Source: Actinacidiphila epipremni
Lineage (GTDB): Bacteria; Actinomycetota; Actinomycetes; Streptomycetales; Streptomycetaceae
Length of the DNA: 64,000 nt
Direction: 5' to 3'
Assembly (NCBI RefSeq): GCF_012034175.1
Contig: NZ_JAATEJ010000024.1
Coordinates: 1 to 64,000 of the forward strand
Below the pieces are notes generated by a model that saw only the letters and a list, made by a program, of their open reading frames with translations, was not told where the DNA came from and searched no databases. Position numbers and translations under genes: made by a program. Below, one piece after another: positions 25,286 to 33,958 of this stretch (the first letter of the stretch is position 1; every line of letters starts with the position of its first letter).

Positions 25286-25335
25286 TCGACCGCCCGTGAT
25301 GCTGGCACCGCCGTCCGGTGCCGTCAAGGTCTGCG

Positions 25336-27228
25336 TCAGGGCCGGGTCGGGTCCTCGCCCAGCCGCCAGCCGTGGGCGCGGGTGCGTTCGGCCCAGAAGG
25401 CCGCGTAACGGCCGCCCGCGGCCAGCAGTTCGGTGTGCCGGCCGGCTTCGACGACCCGGCCGTCGTCGAGGACGGCGATGTGGTCGGCGGCGGCGATGGT
25501 GTCGAGGCGGTGGGCGATCACCAGCACGGTGCGGTCGGCGGCGAGCTCGGCCAGGGCGGCGTGCACGGCGGCCTCGTTCTCCGGGTCGAGCGCGGCGGTG
25601 GCCTCGTCGAGCAGCACGACGGGGGCGTCCTTGCACAGGGCGCGGGCGATGGCCACGCGCTGCCGCTCGCCGCCCGACAGCAGCCGCCCGCCCTCGCCGA
25701 CCCGGGTGTCCCAGCCGTCCGGGAGGCGGTCCACGATGCCGTCCACCCGGGCCCGGCGCGCGGCGTCGCGGACCTGGTCGTCGGTGGCGTCGGGATTGCC
25801 GAAGCGGATGTTCTCCTCGATCGTGGCGTCGAGCAGATGGACGTCCTGGAAGACGATCGCGACCCGGTCGAGCAGGTCGCGGCCCGGCAGGTCGCGGACG
25901 TCGGTGCCGTCGAGCAGGACGGCTCCCGAAGTGACGTCGTGGAAGCGGGCGATGAGCTTGGTGACGGTGGTCTTGCCGGCGCCCGAGGGCCCGACGAGCG
26001 CGGTCGTACGGCCTGCCGGGACGGTGAGGTCCACGCCGCGCAGGACCGGTGGCCGGCCCGGGTAGCCGAAGTGGACGCCGACGAGCTCGACGCCCCGGCC
26101 GCCGGTCGCGGCGCCCGCGGGCGGGCCGGCGGCGGGCGGGGCGGTGGCGGGTTCGGGCAGCGGCGGGACGTCCAGCAGGGCGCCGACCCGCCCCGCCGAC
26201 GCCTGGCAGGCGCGCAGCGCGGTGCCCGCCGTGATCAGCGACTCCAGCGGGCGCAGCAGGCTGATGCCGAGCACGGCGAGCGGGATCATCCGGGTGGAGC
26301 CGAGGTGGTGGCCGCTCGTCAGGGCGAGGCCGGTGAGCAGGACGGCGGTGAAGGCGAGCTGCACGCCGAGCTGGCCGAGGTAGCGGCCGGGCAGGGACCC
26401 GGCGACCTCGCGCCGGGCCGCCCGGTGCTGGTCGGCCAGCGCGGTGTCCAGGGCCCGGCGGCCGACCGCGGACTGCCCGGCCGCCCGCAGCGTCGGCTGC
26501 GCGGCGGCGAACTCGACCAGCCGGCTGCCGGCTTCCGCGGCGGCGGAGTGGTGCGCGGCCTCGGTGCGCTCGGTGATCCGCCGGCCGAGGGTGAGCGCGA
26601 CCAGCACGACCGGCGCCGCGATCAGCGCGGCCAGGCCCAGGCGCCAGTCGTAGCAGAGCAGGAACACCGCGACGGTGGCCGGGGTGAGCACCGCGGAGAA
26701 CAGCGGCGGCACGAGGAAGACGGTGTTGGCCGTACGGGCGACGTCACCGGTGATCAGCTGCGGGACCCGCTCGGCCGACGGGCTGTCGAACCAGCCCAGC
26801 GGCAGCCGCAGCAACTGGTCGCCGATCCGGGCGTAGAGGTCGCGCCGCCACGCCGAGGACAGCCGCAGCGCCCGCAGCCCCAGCGCGTAATGGACGAGCC
26901 ACCCGACGGCCGCGGTGAGCGCGAGCGGCAGCAGCCACCACCCGGCCGCACCCACCCGGTCCCGCAGCAGGTTGCTGAGCACGGGCACGAACAGGCCGTA
27001 CGCGGCGCCTTCGCTGACCGCGTAGACCGCGACGGCGAGCAGGTACCGGCCCCACGCGCGCCGCTCGCCCTCCGGCACAAGGGCCCGCAGCGCGCCGCCG
27101 GCGCCGGATGCGGTCCCGGCCCCGGGCTTGGCTGCGCCGCGGGCCGCGCCGGCTCCGGGCCTCGCCCCGGCGTCGGCCTCGGCTGCGGCTTCCGGCGCGG
27201 GAGCCTGCGGTGGCGGCGTCTTCTTCAT
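25336..27228 (-). CDS. ABC transporter, fused membrane and ATPase domains, IrtB-like subunit
   Basis: 630-aa half-transporter. A 50-residue Ala/Pro-rich start precedes six membrane segments (about 65-330) and an ATPase domain with Walker A GPSGAGKTT, signature LSGGERQ, Walker B VVLLDEATAALD and the H-loop IAHRLDT, all intact. Its ATG overlaps the stop of the partner gene (ATGA), so the two make a heterodimer. The pairing with an iron-siderophore binding lipoprotein gene and an upstream iron box points to IrtAB-like siderophore import (family known from mycobacteria), despite the exporter fold. The frame continues upstream through the partner gene only as a shadow. Confidence 0.88.
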   Translation of the reverse strand: MKKTPPPQAPAPEAAAEADAGARPGAGAARGAAKPGAGTASGAGGALRALVPEGERRAWGRYLLAVAVYAVSEGAAYGLFVPVLSNLLRDRVGAAGWWLLPLALTAAVGWLVHYALGLRALRLSSAWRRDLYARIGDQLLRLPLGWFDSPSAERVPQLITGDVARTANTVFLVPPLFSAVLTPATVAVFLLCYDWRLGLAALIAAPVVLVALTLGRRITERTEAAHHSAAAEAGSRLVEFAAAQPTLRAAGQSAVGRRALDTALADQHRAARREVAGSLPGRYLGQLGVQLAFTAVLLTGLALTSGHHLGSTRMIPLAVLGISLLRPLESLITAGTALRACQASAGRVGALLDVPPLPEPATAPPAAGPPAGAATGGRGVELVGVHFGYPGRPPVLRGVDLTVPAGRTTALVGPSGAGKTTVTKLIARFHDVTSGAVLLDGTDVRDLPGRDLLDRVAIVFQDVHLLDATIEENIRFGNPDATDDQVRDAARRARVDGIVDRLPDGWDTRVGEGGRLLSGGERQRVAIARALCKDAPVVLLDEATAALDPENEAAVHAALAELAADRTVLVIAHRLDTIAAADHIAVLDDGRVVEAGRHTELLAAGGRYAAFWAERTRAHGWRLGEDPTRP

Positions 27229-29018
27229 GCGCGGTCCCCCTGCTGTGCGCGCCACAGGGCGGCGTAGCGCCCGCCGAGGGCGAGGAGTTCTTCGTGGCGG
27301 CCCTGCTCGGCCAGCCGTCCCTCGTCCAGGACGAGGATCCGGTCGGCCGCGGTGATCGTGTAGAGCCGGTGGGCGATGACCAGGAGCGTGCGGCCTGCGG
27401 CGAGTTCGGCCAGCGCGTGCTGGACCGCGGCCTCGGAGTCCGGGTCGGCGAAGGCGGTGGCCTCGTCCAGCACCACGATCGGCGTCCTGGCCAGCAGGAT
27501 GCGGGCGATGGCGATGCGCTGGGCCTCGCCGCCGGACAGGTGGGCGTCCTCGCCGACGACCGAGGCGTAGCCGCGCGGCAGCGCGAGGACGCGGTCGTGG
27601 ATCGCGGCGGCCCGGGCGGCGGCCTCGACCGCCGCGTCGTCGGCGTCGGGGACGGCCAGCGCGATGTTGTCCCGGACGGTGCGGCGCAGCAGGACGACGT
27701 CCTGGAGCAGGAAGCTCACATGGCGGTACAGCTCGTCGCGGTCGAGGTCGCGCAGGTCGGCGCCGCCGATACGGATCGCGCCGCCGGTGACGTCGGCGAA
27801 GCGGGCCACCAGCGTGGCCAGCGTCGACTTGCCGGCGCCGGACGGCCCCACCACCGCGGTCACGGTGCCCGGTTCGAGCCGGGCGGTGATGCCCTTGAGC
27901 ACGTCGCCGCCGCCGTCGGGCCGGTCCTCGCCCGCGTGGCGCGCCGGGTAGCGGAACCGTACGTCGTCGAACTCCACGGTCAGCGGTGTGCCCGGCTCCC
28001 GGGCGGCACCGGGGGCGACCTCGGGCTGGCGCGGCTCGCGCAGCAGCCCGCCGATCCGGTGCGCCGCGGCGCGGGCCCGGTCGCGCTGGTCGCGGGCGGT
28101 GTAGATCGGGGTGAGCTGCTCGAACAGCCCGACGCCGAGCAGCGCGAAGGCCACCAGGTCCACCGCGTCGGCCGGGCCGGCCCAGCCCGCGGCGGCGAGC
28201 CCGGTGCCGGCGGCGGCCAGCACGGCCAGCGTCGTCGCGGGGGCCACGGTGGCGCGGGCGAGGCTGCGCGGGCGTACGAAGATCAGCGCGGCCTGCTCGT
28301 CGGCGTCGGCGTGCTCGGCGGCGGCTGCGGTGAAGCGCGAGGCGCCCCGCCGGCCGGCGAACGCCTTGACCACCGCGATGCCCCGCACCGTCTCCAGGAC
28401 GGCCGCGGTCAGTTCGAGGTGTGCCGCCCCGATCCGCCCCACCGGCTGCGCCGCGAGGCGCTTGAGCCGCATCCGGATCGCCTGCGCGGCGAGCACCAGC
28501 GCGAGCGTCACCAGCGCCAGCCGCCAGTCCAGCCACGCCAGGTAGCCGAGCACGACGACCGGCGCGGTGACCGCGGCGGCCAGGTCGCCGCGGGAGTGGG
28601 CGACGGCGTGGTGCAGCGTCGCCACGTCGTCCTGCACGGTCGTGCGCACCCGGGCCGACACCCCGCCGGCGAACCACGCCAGCGGCAGCGCGGCCAGCTG
28701 GTCCACCAGCCGGCTGCGCAGCCGGAACGCCAGGTCGGCGTCGGCGACATGGCTGAGCAGCCCGGCGGCGGCGTACAGCACGAACCTGGCCAGCAGCAGC
28801 CCGACCGCGAGCCACGCCAGCGGCCACACCGTGCGGTCCTGGTCGCCCAGCAGCCGCCGGCCGATCTCGACCAGCACCAGCGTCGGCGTCACCGCGAGGA
28901 CCGTCGCGGCGGCCTCCAGCGCGGCGGCGACCGTGACCCGGCCGCGTACCGGCCGTTGCAGCGCGGCCAGGTCGGCCGCGGCGGTACCGGCCGCGGCCGG
29001 GGAAGCGGACTGGCTCAT
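27225..29018 (-). CDS. ABC transporter, fused membrane and ATPase domains, IrtA-like subunit
   Basis: 597-aa half-transporter with six membrane segments and a complete ATPase domain: Walker A GPSGAGKST, signature LSGGEAQ, Walker B IVVLDEATAFAD, H-loop IAHRLYT. It lacks the siderophore-reductase domain that mycobacterial IrtA carries at its N-terminus, so iron would have to be released by another enzyme. Coupled to the next gene by a four-base overlap and placed 17 bp after the binding lipoprotein gene, giving a three-gene operon for siderophore uptake under an iron box. Confidence 0.88.
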   Translation of the reverse strand: MSQSASPAAAGTAAADLAALQRPVRGRVTVAAALEAAATVLAVTPTLVLVEIGRRLLGDQDRTVWPLAWLAVGLLLARFVLYAAAGLLSHVADADLAFRLRSRLVDQLAALPLAWFAGGVSARVRTTVQDDVATLHHAVAHSRGDLAAAVTAPVVVLGYLAWLDWRLALVTLALVLAAQAIRMRLKRLAAQPVGRIGAAHLELTAAVLETVRGIAVVKAFAGRRGASRFTAAAAEHADADEQAALIFVRPRSLARATVAPATTLAVLAAAGTGLAAAGWAGPADAVDLVAFALLGVGLFEQLTPIYTARDQRDRARAAAHRIGGLLREPRQPEVAPGAAREPGTPLTVEFDDVRFRYPARHAGEDRPDGGGDVLKGITARLEPGTVTAVVGPSGAGKSTLATLVARFADVTGGAIRIGGADLRDLDRDELYRHVSFLLQDVVLLRRTVRDNIALAVPDADDAAVEAAARAAAIHDRVLALPRGYASVVGEDAHLSGGEAQRIAIARILLARTPIVVLDEATAFADPDSEAAVQHALAELAAGRTLLVIAHRLYTITAADRILVLDEGRLAEQGRHEELLALGGRYAALWRAQQGDRA

Positions 29019-29035
29019 GTGTGCGGCCCGCCGGC

Positions 29036-30109
29036 TCAGGCCCTGCCGGCGGCGGCGACCAGCTGCGGGACCATGGTCGCCAGCCCGTACGGGATGCTCA
29101 GCACGGACGGGAAGGCCAGCGACACCGCGGCCCCCATGTCCAGGGCGATGTACGAGCCGCGCTGGACGGCGGGGAGCTGCTTGAAGACCGGCAGCGCCTC
29201 GAACTTCGCCCGGGTGGCCGCGTCCTGGTACGACAGGATCACCACGTCGGCGTCCAGCAGCGCCAGTTGCTCGGCGGAGATCTGGGCCCGGCGCGGCGTC
29301 GAGGAGTCGGGCAGCGAGGTCACCTTGGGGGACAGGACCATCCCGAGCTGGGCGAAGAACTGCGCGCTCGCGTCGGCGGTGTCGTTGATCGTGTAGATCG
29401 AGTTGAGGTTGCTGACCGGGCCGAAGGTGAAGGTCTTGCCGGCGAGCGAGGGGTTGTCCGCCTTGGCCTTCGCGATCGCGGCCTGCGTCTGCGTCACCAG
29501 CTGCTGGGCCTCGGCCTTCTTGCCGACCGCCTCGCCGACCCGGGTGGTCATGGTCTGCCAGGTGTCGGCGCCCACGCCGGTCTCGTAGCTGAGGGTGGGG
29601 GCGATCCGGGCGAGCTTGGGGTAGTCCTGGGCCAGGCCGTAGTCGTCGCCGGCCAGGATCAGGTCGGGGCGCAGCGCGGCGATCTGCTCGAAGGGCAGCC
29701 CGTCGGTGGTGTCGAACAGCTCGGGCTTCGTGGTGGGCTTCTGCCAGGGCGCCAGCCCCGAGGGAAAGGTCGCGTTGCGCGAGCCGCCCACCAGCGGCAG
29801 CCCGAGGGCCAGCGCGAGGTCGGTGTCCCGCAGATAGCCGGCCGCCACCACGCGCCGGGGCGCGGACTTGACGGTGAGCGAGCCCTCCTTGCCCGGCACC
29901 GTCACCGGGAACGATCCCTGGGCGGCGTCCGCCCCCGCCGTCCCGCCGGCCGAACCCGCCCCGGACGCGGGCGCCTTGGCGTCCTTCCCGTCGCTGCCGC
30001 TCCCGCAGCCGGCCAGCACGGCGGCGGTCGCGCCGAGTCCCGCGAGCAATATGCCGCGCCGCGGCAGCGCCTGCCCTGCGCCGGCCGGCCAAGACCCCAG
30101 TCCCCTCAC
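29036..30109 (-). CDS. Iron-siderophore ABC transporter substrate-binding lipoprotein
   Basis: 357-aa lipoprotein of the FecB/FepB class. Signal with twin arginine (ALPRRGILLAGLGATAAVLAGCG), lipobox LAGC near residue 35, then a Gly/Ala linker and the family fold: SAPRRVVAAGYLRDTDLALALGLPLVGGS, IAALRPDLILAGDDYG and a C-terminal domain with LDADVVILSYQDAA. First gene of the operon; GTG start behind a GAAGGGG site. It delivers ferric siderophore to the IrtAB-like pair downstream. Expected to be repressed by iron through the box at 30160-30178. Confidence 0.9.
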   Translation of the reverse strand: MRGLGSWPAGAGQALPRRGILLAGLGATAAVLAGCGSGSDGKDAKAPASGAGSAGGTAGADAAQGSFPVTVPGKEGSLTVKSAPRRVVAAGYLRDTDLALALGLPLVGGSRNATFPSGLAPWQKPTTKPELFDTTDGLPFEQIAALRPDLILAGDDYGLAQDYPKLARIAPTLSYETGVGADTWQTMTTRVGEAVGKKAEAQQLVTQTQAAIAKAKADNPSLAGKTFTFGPVSNLNSIYTINDTADASAQFFAQLGMVLSPKVTSLPDSSTPRRAQISAEQLALLDADVVILSYQDAATRAKFEALPVFKQLPAVQRGSYIALDMGAAVSLAFPSVLSIPYGLATMVPQLVAAAGRA

Positions 30110-30159
30110 GGTTGCACCCCTTCGTCCACGTTCGGCGGTCCGCCGACCAGGCTTGATGG

Positions 30160-30178
30160 TTAGGGAAGGCTATCCTAA
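30160..30178. promoter_or_regulatory. Iron box (DmdR/IdeR/DtxR-type)
   Basis: TTAGGGAAGGCTATCCTAA, a near-consensus 19-bp iron box, 51 bp before the binding lipoprotein start codon of the minus-strand operon. Confidence 0.85.
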
Positions 30179-30237
30179 GTAAGATCGACCGGCCAGGGGG
30201 GTGGGGGACCGGGGCCGGGCCACCCCGCCTTTACGGC

Positions 30238-30256
30238 ACCGGTTAGGCAAACCTAA
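30238..30256. promoter_or_regulatory. Iron box upstream of plus-strand ABC pair
   Basis: ACCGGTTAGGCAAACCTAA, matching the consensus TTAGGTTAGGCTAACCTAA at 15 of 19 positions; it ends only 9 bp before the GTG start at 30266, so the transcript may have almost no leader. Confidence 0.75.
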
Positions 30257-30265
30257 CCTGTCCGG

Positions 30266-32074
30266 GTGGCTGCTCCCGTTCTCACCCGTGGTCCGCGCAG
30301 GACCCCCGCCCGCCCGGCAACGGGCCCCGTACCGGTCGGGTCGTCCCGGCAGCTGCTGTGGGGCGCGCTGCGCACCCGCCGCCGCGACCTGCTGGCCGCG
30401 TCGGTGCTCTACAGCACCCACCAACTGGGCGAGTCGATGGTGCCGGTGGTCATCGGCCTGACCATCAGCCACGCGGTGGACCACGGCAGCCGGGCCTCGA
30501 TCGGGCTGTGGCTGGGCGTGCTCGCCGCCGACTTCGTGCTGCTGTCGATGTCGTACCGCTTCGGCGCCCGGGCCAGCATGCGCGCCAAGCAGCACACCGG
30601 CCACCAGGTGCGCATGTGGCTCACCGACCGGGTCGTCGGGCCCGCCGGCGGGGTGAGCCATCCGCCGGGCGACCTGCTCTCGCGCGCCTCCAGCGACGCC
30701 GACCGGGTGGGCGCCTACGCCGGCATGTTCGCGATCGCCGTCGCCGCCGCGGTGGTGCTGACCGCCGCCACCGCCGTGCTGCTGTCGTTCTCGCTGCTGC
30801 TCGGCGCGGTCATCGTGGCCGGCACCGCCGTCCTGCTGGTGGCGCAGAACTCCGCCTCCCGGCTGCTGCGCAGGCGCAGCGGTACCGAGCAGCACCAGCG
30901 CGCCCGGGCCACCACGCTGGCCGAGGACCTGGTGCGCGGGCTGCGGGTGCTCAAGGGCATCGGCGCCCAGCGCAACGCCGCCGACGCCTATTGCCGGGCC
31001 AGCCGCACCGCGGGCGCCGCGTCGCTGCACGCGACGTCCTCGCAGGCCACGCTGGCGTCCGTCGGCGCGCTGCTGACGGGCCTGTACCTCACGGCCATCA
31101 CCGGCCTGGGCGGCTGGCTCGCGCTGGACGGCCGCCTGGACCTCGGCCGGCTCGTCGCGGCCCTCGGCCTCGCGCAGTTCGTGATCGGCCCGATGCGCGT
31201 GCTGTCCGGCGCCTCCGCCGCCTACGCCCGCGCGCTGGCCTCCGCCGAGCGGGTACGCGAAGTCCTCGCCTCCGAAAGCGCGGTGCAGGATGCGGTGCAG
31301 GTGCAGGTGCAGGTGCAGGTGCAGGACGCGGCGCAGCAGCAGCACACGGCCGTCGGCCGCGGCGGGAAGGGCGCGGGCGAGATCGCGTTCGCCGGCGTCG
31401 CCCTCGGCGGCGCCGCGGACCGGGCGGCCCTCCGGCTGGAGGCGGTCGTCCCGGCCGGCACGATGACCGGCGTCGTGTGCGGCGACCCGGTGGCCGCCGC
31501 CCGCATCCCGCACCTGCTGGCCCGCGAGCACGACCCGTCCTCGGGCACCGTCCTCCTCGACCATGTGCCGATCCGCGACCTGCCCCTGGACGACCTCAGG
31601 GCGCGCGTCCTGGTCAGCCCGCACGAGGCCGTGCTGCTGCCGGGCACCGTCGCCGACAACCTGGCCGCCCTCGCCGCCGAGCCCGCCGCGGTGGAACGCG
31701 CCGCCGCGGCGGCCTTCGCCGACCAGGTCGTCGAGGCCGTCCCGGCGGGGGAGCGCACACCGGTGGGCGACCGGGGCGAGGCCCTGTCCGGCGGGCAGCG
31801 GCAACGCGTCGCGCTCGCCCGGGTCCTGGCCGCCGCCCCGCCCGTCCTGGTGCTGCACGACCCGACGACCGCCGTCGACGCCGTGACCGAGGCCGGCATC
31901 GCCGCCCGGGTCGGGCGGCTGCGCCAGGGCCTGACCACGCTGGTGGTCACCACCAGCCCCGCCTGGCTCGCGCGCTGCGACCAGGTCGTCCTCCTCACGC
32001 CCGGCGGCTGCCGGGTCGCCCCCCACACCGCGCTGCTCGGCGAGGACGCCTACCGGGAGCTGGTGGCCCGATGA
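30266..32074 (+). CDS. ABC transporter half-subunit with degenerate ATPase domain
   Basis: 602-aa half-transporter: six membrane segments (about 40-310) and a C-terminal ATPase-like domain. The P-loop position reads GVVCGDPVAAARI (about 402-414) with no Gly-Lys-Ser/Thr, the Walker B region reads VLVLHDPTTAVD with Asp for the catalytic Glu, and the H-loop His is missing (TTSPAWL), yet the signature LSGGQRQR (about 507) is perfect. It can therefore complete the ATP site of a partner but not bind ATP conventionally. The partner gene overlaps by ATGA. A short Val-Gln repeat precedes the ATPase domain. Iron-box control and neighbours indicate a siderophore-related role, import or export undecided. 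Confidence 0.85.
   Translation: MAAPVLTRGPRRTPARPATGPVPVGSSRQLLWGALRTRRRDLLAASVLYSTHQLGESMVPVVIGLTISHAVDHGSRASIGLWLGVLAADFVLLSMSYRFGARASMRAKQHTGHQVRMWLTDRVVGPAGGVSHPPGDLLSRASSDADRVGAYAGMFAIAVAAAVVLTAATAVLLSFSLLLGAVIVAGTAVLLVAQNSASRLLRRRSGTEQHQRARATTLAEDLVRGLRVLKGIGAQRNAADAYCRASRTAGAASLHATSSQATLASVGALLTGLYLTAITGLGGWLALDGRLDLGRLVAALGLAQFVIGPMRVLSGASAAYARALASAERVREVLASESAVQDAVQVQVQVQVQDAAQQQHTAVGRGGKGAGEIAFAGVALGGAADRAALRLEAVVPAGTMTGVVCGDPVAAARIPHLLAREHDPSSGTVLLDHVPIRDLPLDDLRARVLVSPHEAVLLPGTVADNLAALAAEPAAVERAAAAAFADQVVEAVPAGERTPVGDRGEALSGGQRQRVALARVLAAAPPVLVLHDPTTAVDAVTEAGIAARVGRLRQGLTTLVVTTSPAWLARCDQVVLLTPGGCRVAPHTALLGEDAYRELVAR
31295..31324 (+). repeat. In-gene hexanucleotide repeat (GTGCAG x5)
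   Basis: Five perfect copies of GTGCAG encode a Val-Gln repeat in the linker between membrane and ATPase domains of the degenerate ABC subunit. Copy number may vary between strains without shifting the frame. Confidence 0.8.
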
Positions 32075-33867
32075 GCGCACCGCACGCGCAGCCGGCCCTC
32101 CTCCCGGTCGCGACGGGACGTCAGGTCCGCGACTATCTGCGCACTCTCCTACGGGGCCGCCGGCTGCTGCTGGCCGGCACGGTCGCCGCCATGGCGGCGC
32201 AGAGCGCGCTCGCGCTCGCCGGGCCGGTCGCGATCGGCCGGGCCACCCAGGCGGTCGTGGACCACCGGTCCTCCGCAGCCCTGGCCGGCCCGGTCGCGCT
32301 GCTGGCGGCTGCGGCCCTGGCCGCCGCTGCCACCGGATGGGCGGCCACCGTACTGCTCGCCCGCCTGGTGCTCCCGGCGATCGCCCGGCTGCGCGAGGAC
32401 GCGGTCACCACGGTGGTCGAGCTCCCCGTCGACGCCGTGGAGGCCGGCGGCACCGGCGACCTGGTCTCCCGCGTCTCCGGCGACGTCGAACTCGTCTCGG
32501 ACGCCGCCTCCGGCGCGCTCGGCAGCTTCGTCGGCTCGGCCCTGGCCATCGTCTCGGCGCTCGCCGGACTGGCCGCGCTCGACTGGCGCTTCGCCGTGGC
32601 GGCGCTGCCGGCCGTCCCGATCCAGGCCGGCACCCTGCGCTGGTACCTGCGCACGTCCCGGCCGATCTACGCCGCCGGCCGGATCGCCGACGGGCGGCGC
32701 GCCTCCGCGCTGCTGACCGGCTTCACCGCGCTGCCGACGCTGCGCGCCCTGCGCCTGGGCGCGTCCCAGCAGCAGCGGATCGGCGCGGCCTCCGCCGACT
32801 CGATGGAGTACGAGTTCCGCGCGACCCGCGCCGCCACCCGCTTCTTCGGCCGGCTCAACCTCGCCGAGTTCACCGGCCTCGGGGCGATCCTCCTGGTCGC
32901 CTTCCTGCTCGTCCGCTCGGGACAGGCGGACGTCGGCGCCGCGACCACCGCCGCGCTGTTCTTCGCCGGCCTGTTCGACCCGATCAACGCCCTGCTCGGC
33001 GTGTTCGACAGCATGCAGCAGGCCGGCGCGGGCCTCAGGCGCCTGGTCGGCATCACCACCGTCCGCCCCGCCGCCGCGCCGCCCGACCCCGACCCCGGCC
33101 CCGACCCCGGCCGCCGGCCGCCCACCGAGCCGAGCCTGGCCGCCGACGACGTGCGGTTCGGATACGGCCCCGGGCCCGATGTGCTGCACGGCGTGAGCCT
33201 GCGCGTCGAGCCCGGGCAGCGGCTGGCGGTGGTCGGCACCACGGGCTCGGGCAAGTCCACCCTGGCCTCGCTGCTCGCCGGCCTGCGCGAACCCGGCGCG
33301 GGCTCGGTGACGTTCGGCGGCGCCGCGCTGACCGCACTCGACCTGCCGCAGAGGCACATCGCGCTGGTCACGCAGGAGACCCACGTCTTCGCCGGCTCCG
33401 TCGCCGACAACCTGCGCCTGGGCCGCCCCGGCGCCGGCGACGCCGAGATCCGCGCCGCGCTCGCCGCCGTCGGCGCCACCGCGTGGGTCGACGCCCTGCC
33501 GGACGGCGCCGGCACCGCGATCGGCGGCGGCGGGCATCCGCTGACGGCCGGTCAGGCCCAGCAACTCGCCCTGGCCCGGGTGCGGTTGCTGGACCCGTCG
33601 GTCGTGATCCTCGACGAGGCCACCGCCGAGGCCGGCAGCGATGCCGCCAGGGCCCTCGACCACGCCGCCGCGGCGCTCGTCGAGGGCCGCTCCGCGGTCG
33701 TCGTGGCCCACCGCTTCACCCAGGTCGTCGACGCGGACGCGATCGTCGTCCTGGAGCAGGGCCGGGTCACCGCGCACGGCACCCACGACCAACTCCGGTC
33801 CGCGGGCGGCGCGTACGCGTCGCTGTGGCGGGCCTGGTCGCAGGGCCGTCCCGCGGACGAGGACTGA
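32071..33867 (+). CDS. ABC transporter half-subunit with intact Walker motifs and degenerate signature
   Basis: 598-aa half-transporter, partner of the preceding gene. Walker A GTTGSGKST (about 389-397), Walker B VVILDEATAEAG and H-loop VVVAHRF are intact, whereas the signature is LTAGQAQ instead of LSGGQ. Combined with its partner this gives one canonical ATP site (this Walker A with the partner's LSGGQ) and one dead site, as in asymmetric heterodimeric ABC transporters. Six membrane segments precede the ATPase domain. Followed after 32 bp by the promoter and iron box of the FecCD operon. Confidence 0.9.
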   Translation: MSAPHAQPALLPVATGRQVRDYLRTLLRGRRLLLAGTVAAMAAQSALALAGPVAIGRATQAVVDHRSSAALAGPVALLAAAALAAAATGWAATVLLARLVLPAIARLREDAVTTVVELPVDAVEAGGTGDLVSRVSGDVELVSDAASGALGSFVGSALAIVSALAGLAALDWRFAVAALPAVPIQAGTLRWYLRTSRPIYAAGRIADGRRASALLTGFTALPTLRALRLGASQQQRIGAASADSMEYEFRATRAATRFFGRLNLAEFTGLGAILLVAFLLVRSGQADVGAATTAALFFAGLFDPINALLGVFDSMQQAGAGLRRLVGITTVRPAAAPPDPDPGPDPGRRPPTEPSLAADDVRFGYGPGPDVLHGVSLRVEPGQRLAVVGTTGSGKSTLASLLAGLREPGAGSVTFGGAALTALDLPQRHIALVTQETHVFAGSVADNLRLGRPGAGDAEIRAALAAVGATAWVDALPDGAGTAIGGGGHPLTAGQAQQLALARVRLLDPSVVILDEATAEAGSDAARALDHAAAALVEGRSAVVVAHRFTQVVDADAIVVLEQGRVTAHGTHDQLRSAGGAYASLWRAWSQGRPADED

Positions 33868-33891
33868 CGGGCGGGGGCGCCGCCACCTGCG

Positions 33892-33920
33892 TTGACATCT
33901 TAGGTTAGGCTGACCTAACT
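33892..33920 (+). promoter_or_regulatory. Promoter with overlapping iron box for FecCD-type operon
   Basis: TTGACA at 33892-33897 and a weak -10 (CTAACT at 33915-33920, spacing 17). The consensus-perfect iron box TTAGGTTAGGCTGACCTAA occupies 33900-33918, exactly between them, so iron-loaded repressor would block RNA polymerase. Confidence 0.85.
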
Positions 33921-33958
33921 TGATCGCGGGCGGACCGCCCCGACGTGCGGGAGGGTGA

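Noticed and set aside
27229-28827. Apparent 1163-aa ABC protein on the minus strand
   Set aside because: Only the part from 27228 downward has ABC motifs; the upstream part is a frame shadow of the partner ABC gene.
30358-32070. Apparent 1169-aa protein joining both plus-strand ABC subunits
   Set aside because: The region before 32071 is low-complexity shadow; the true start overlaps the upstream stop as ATGA.
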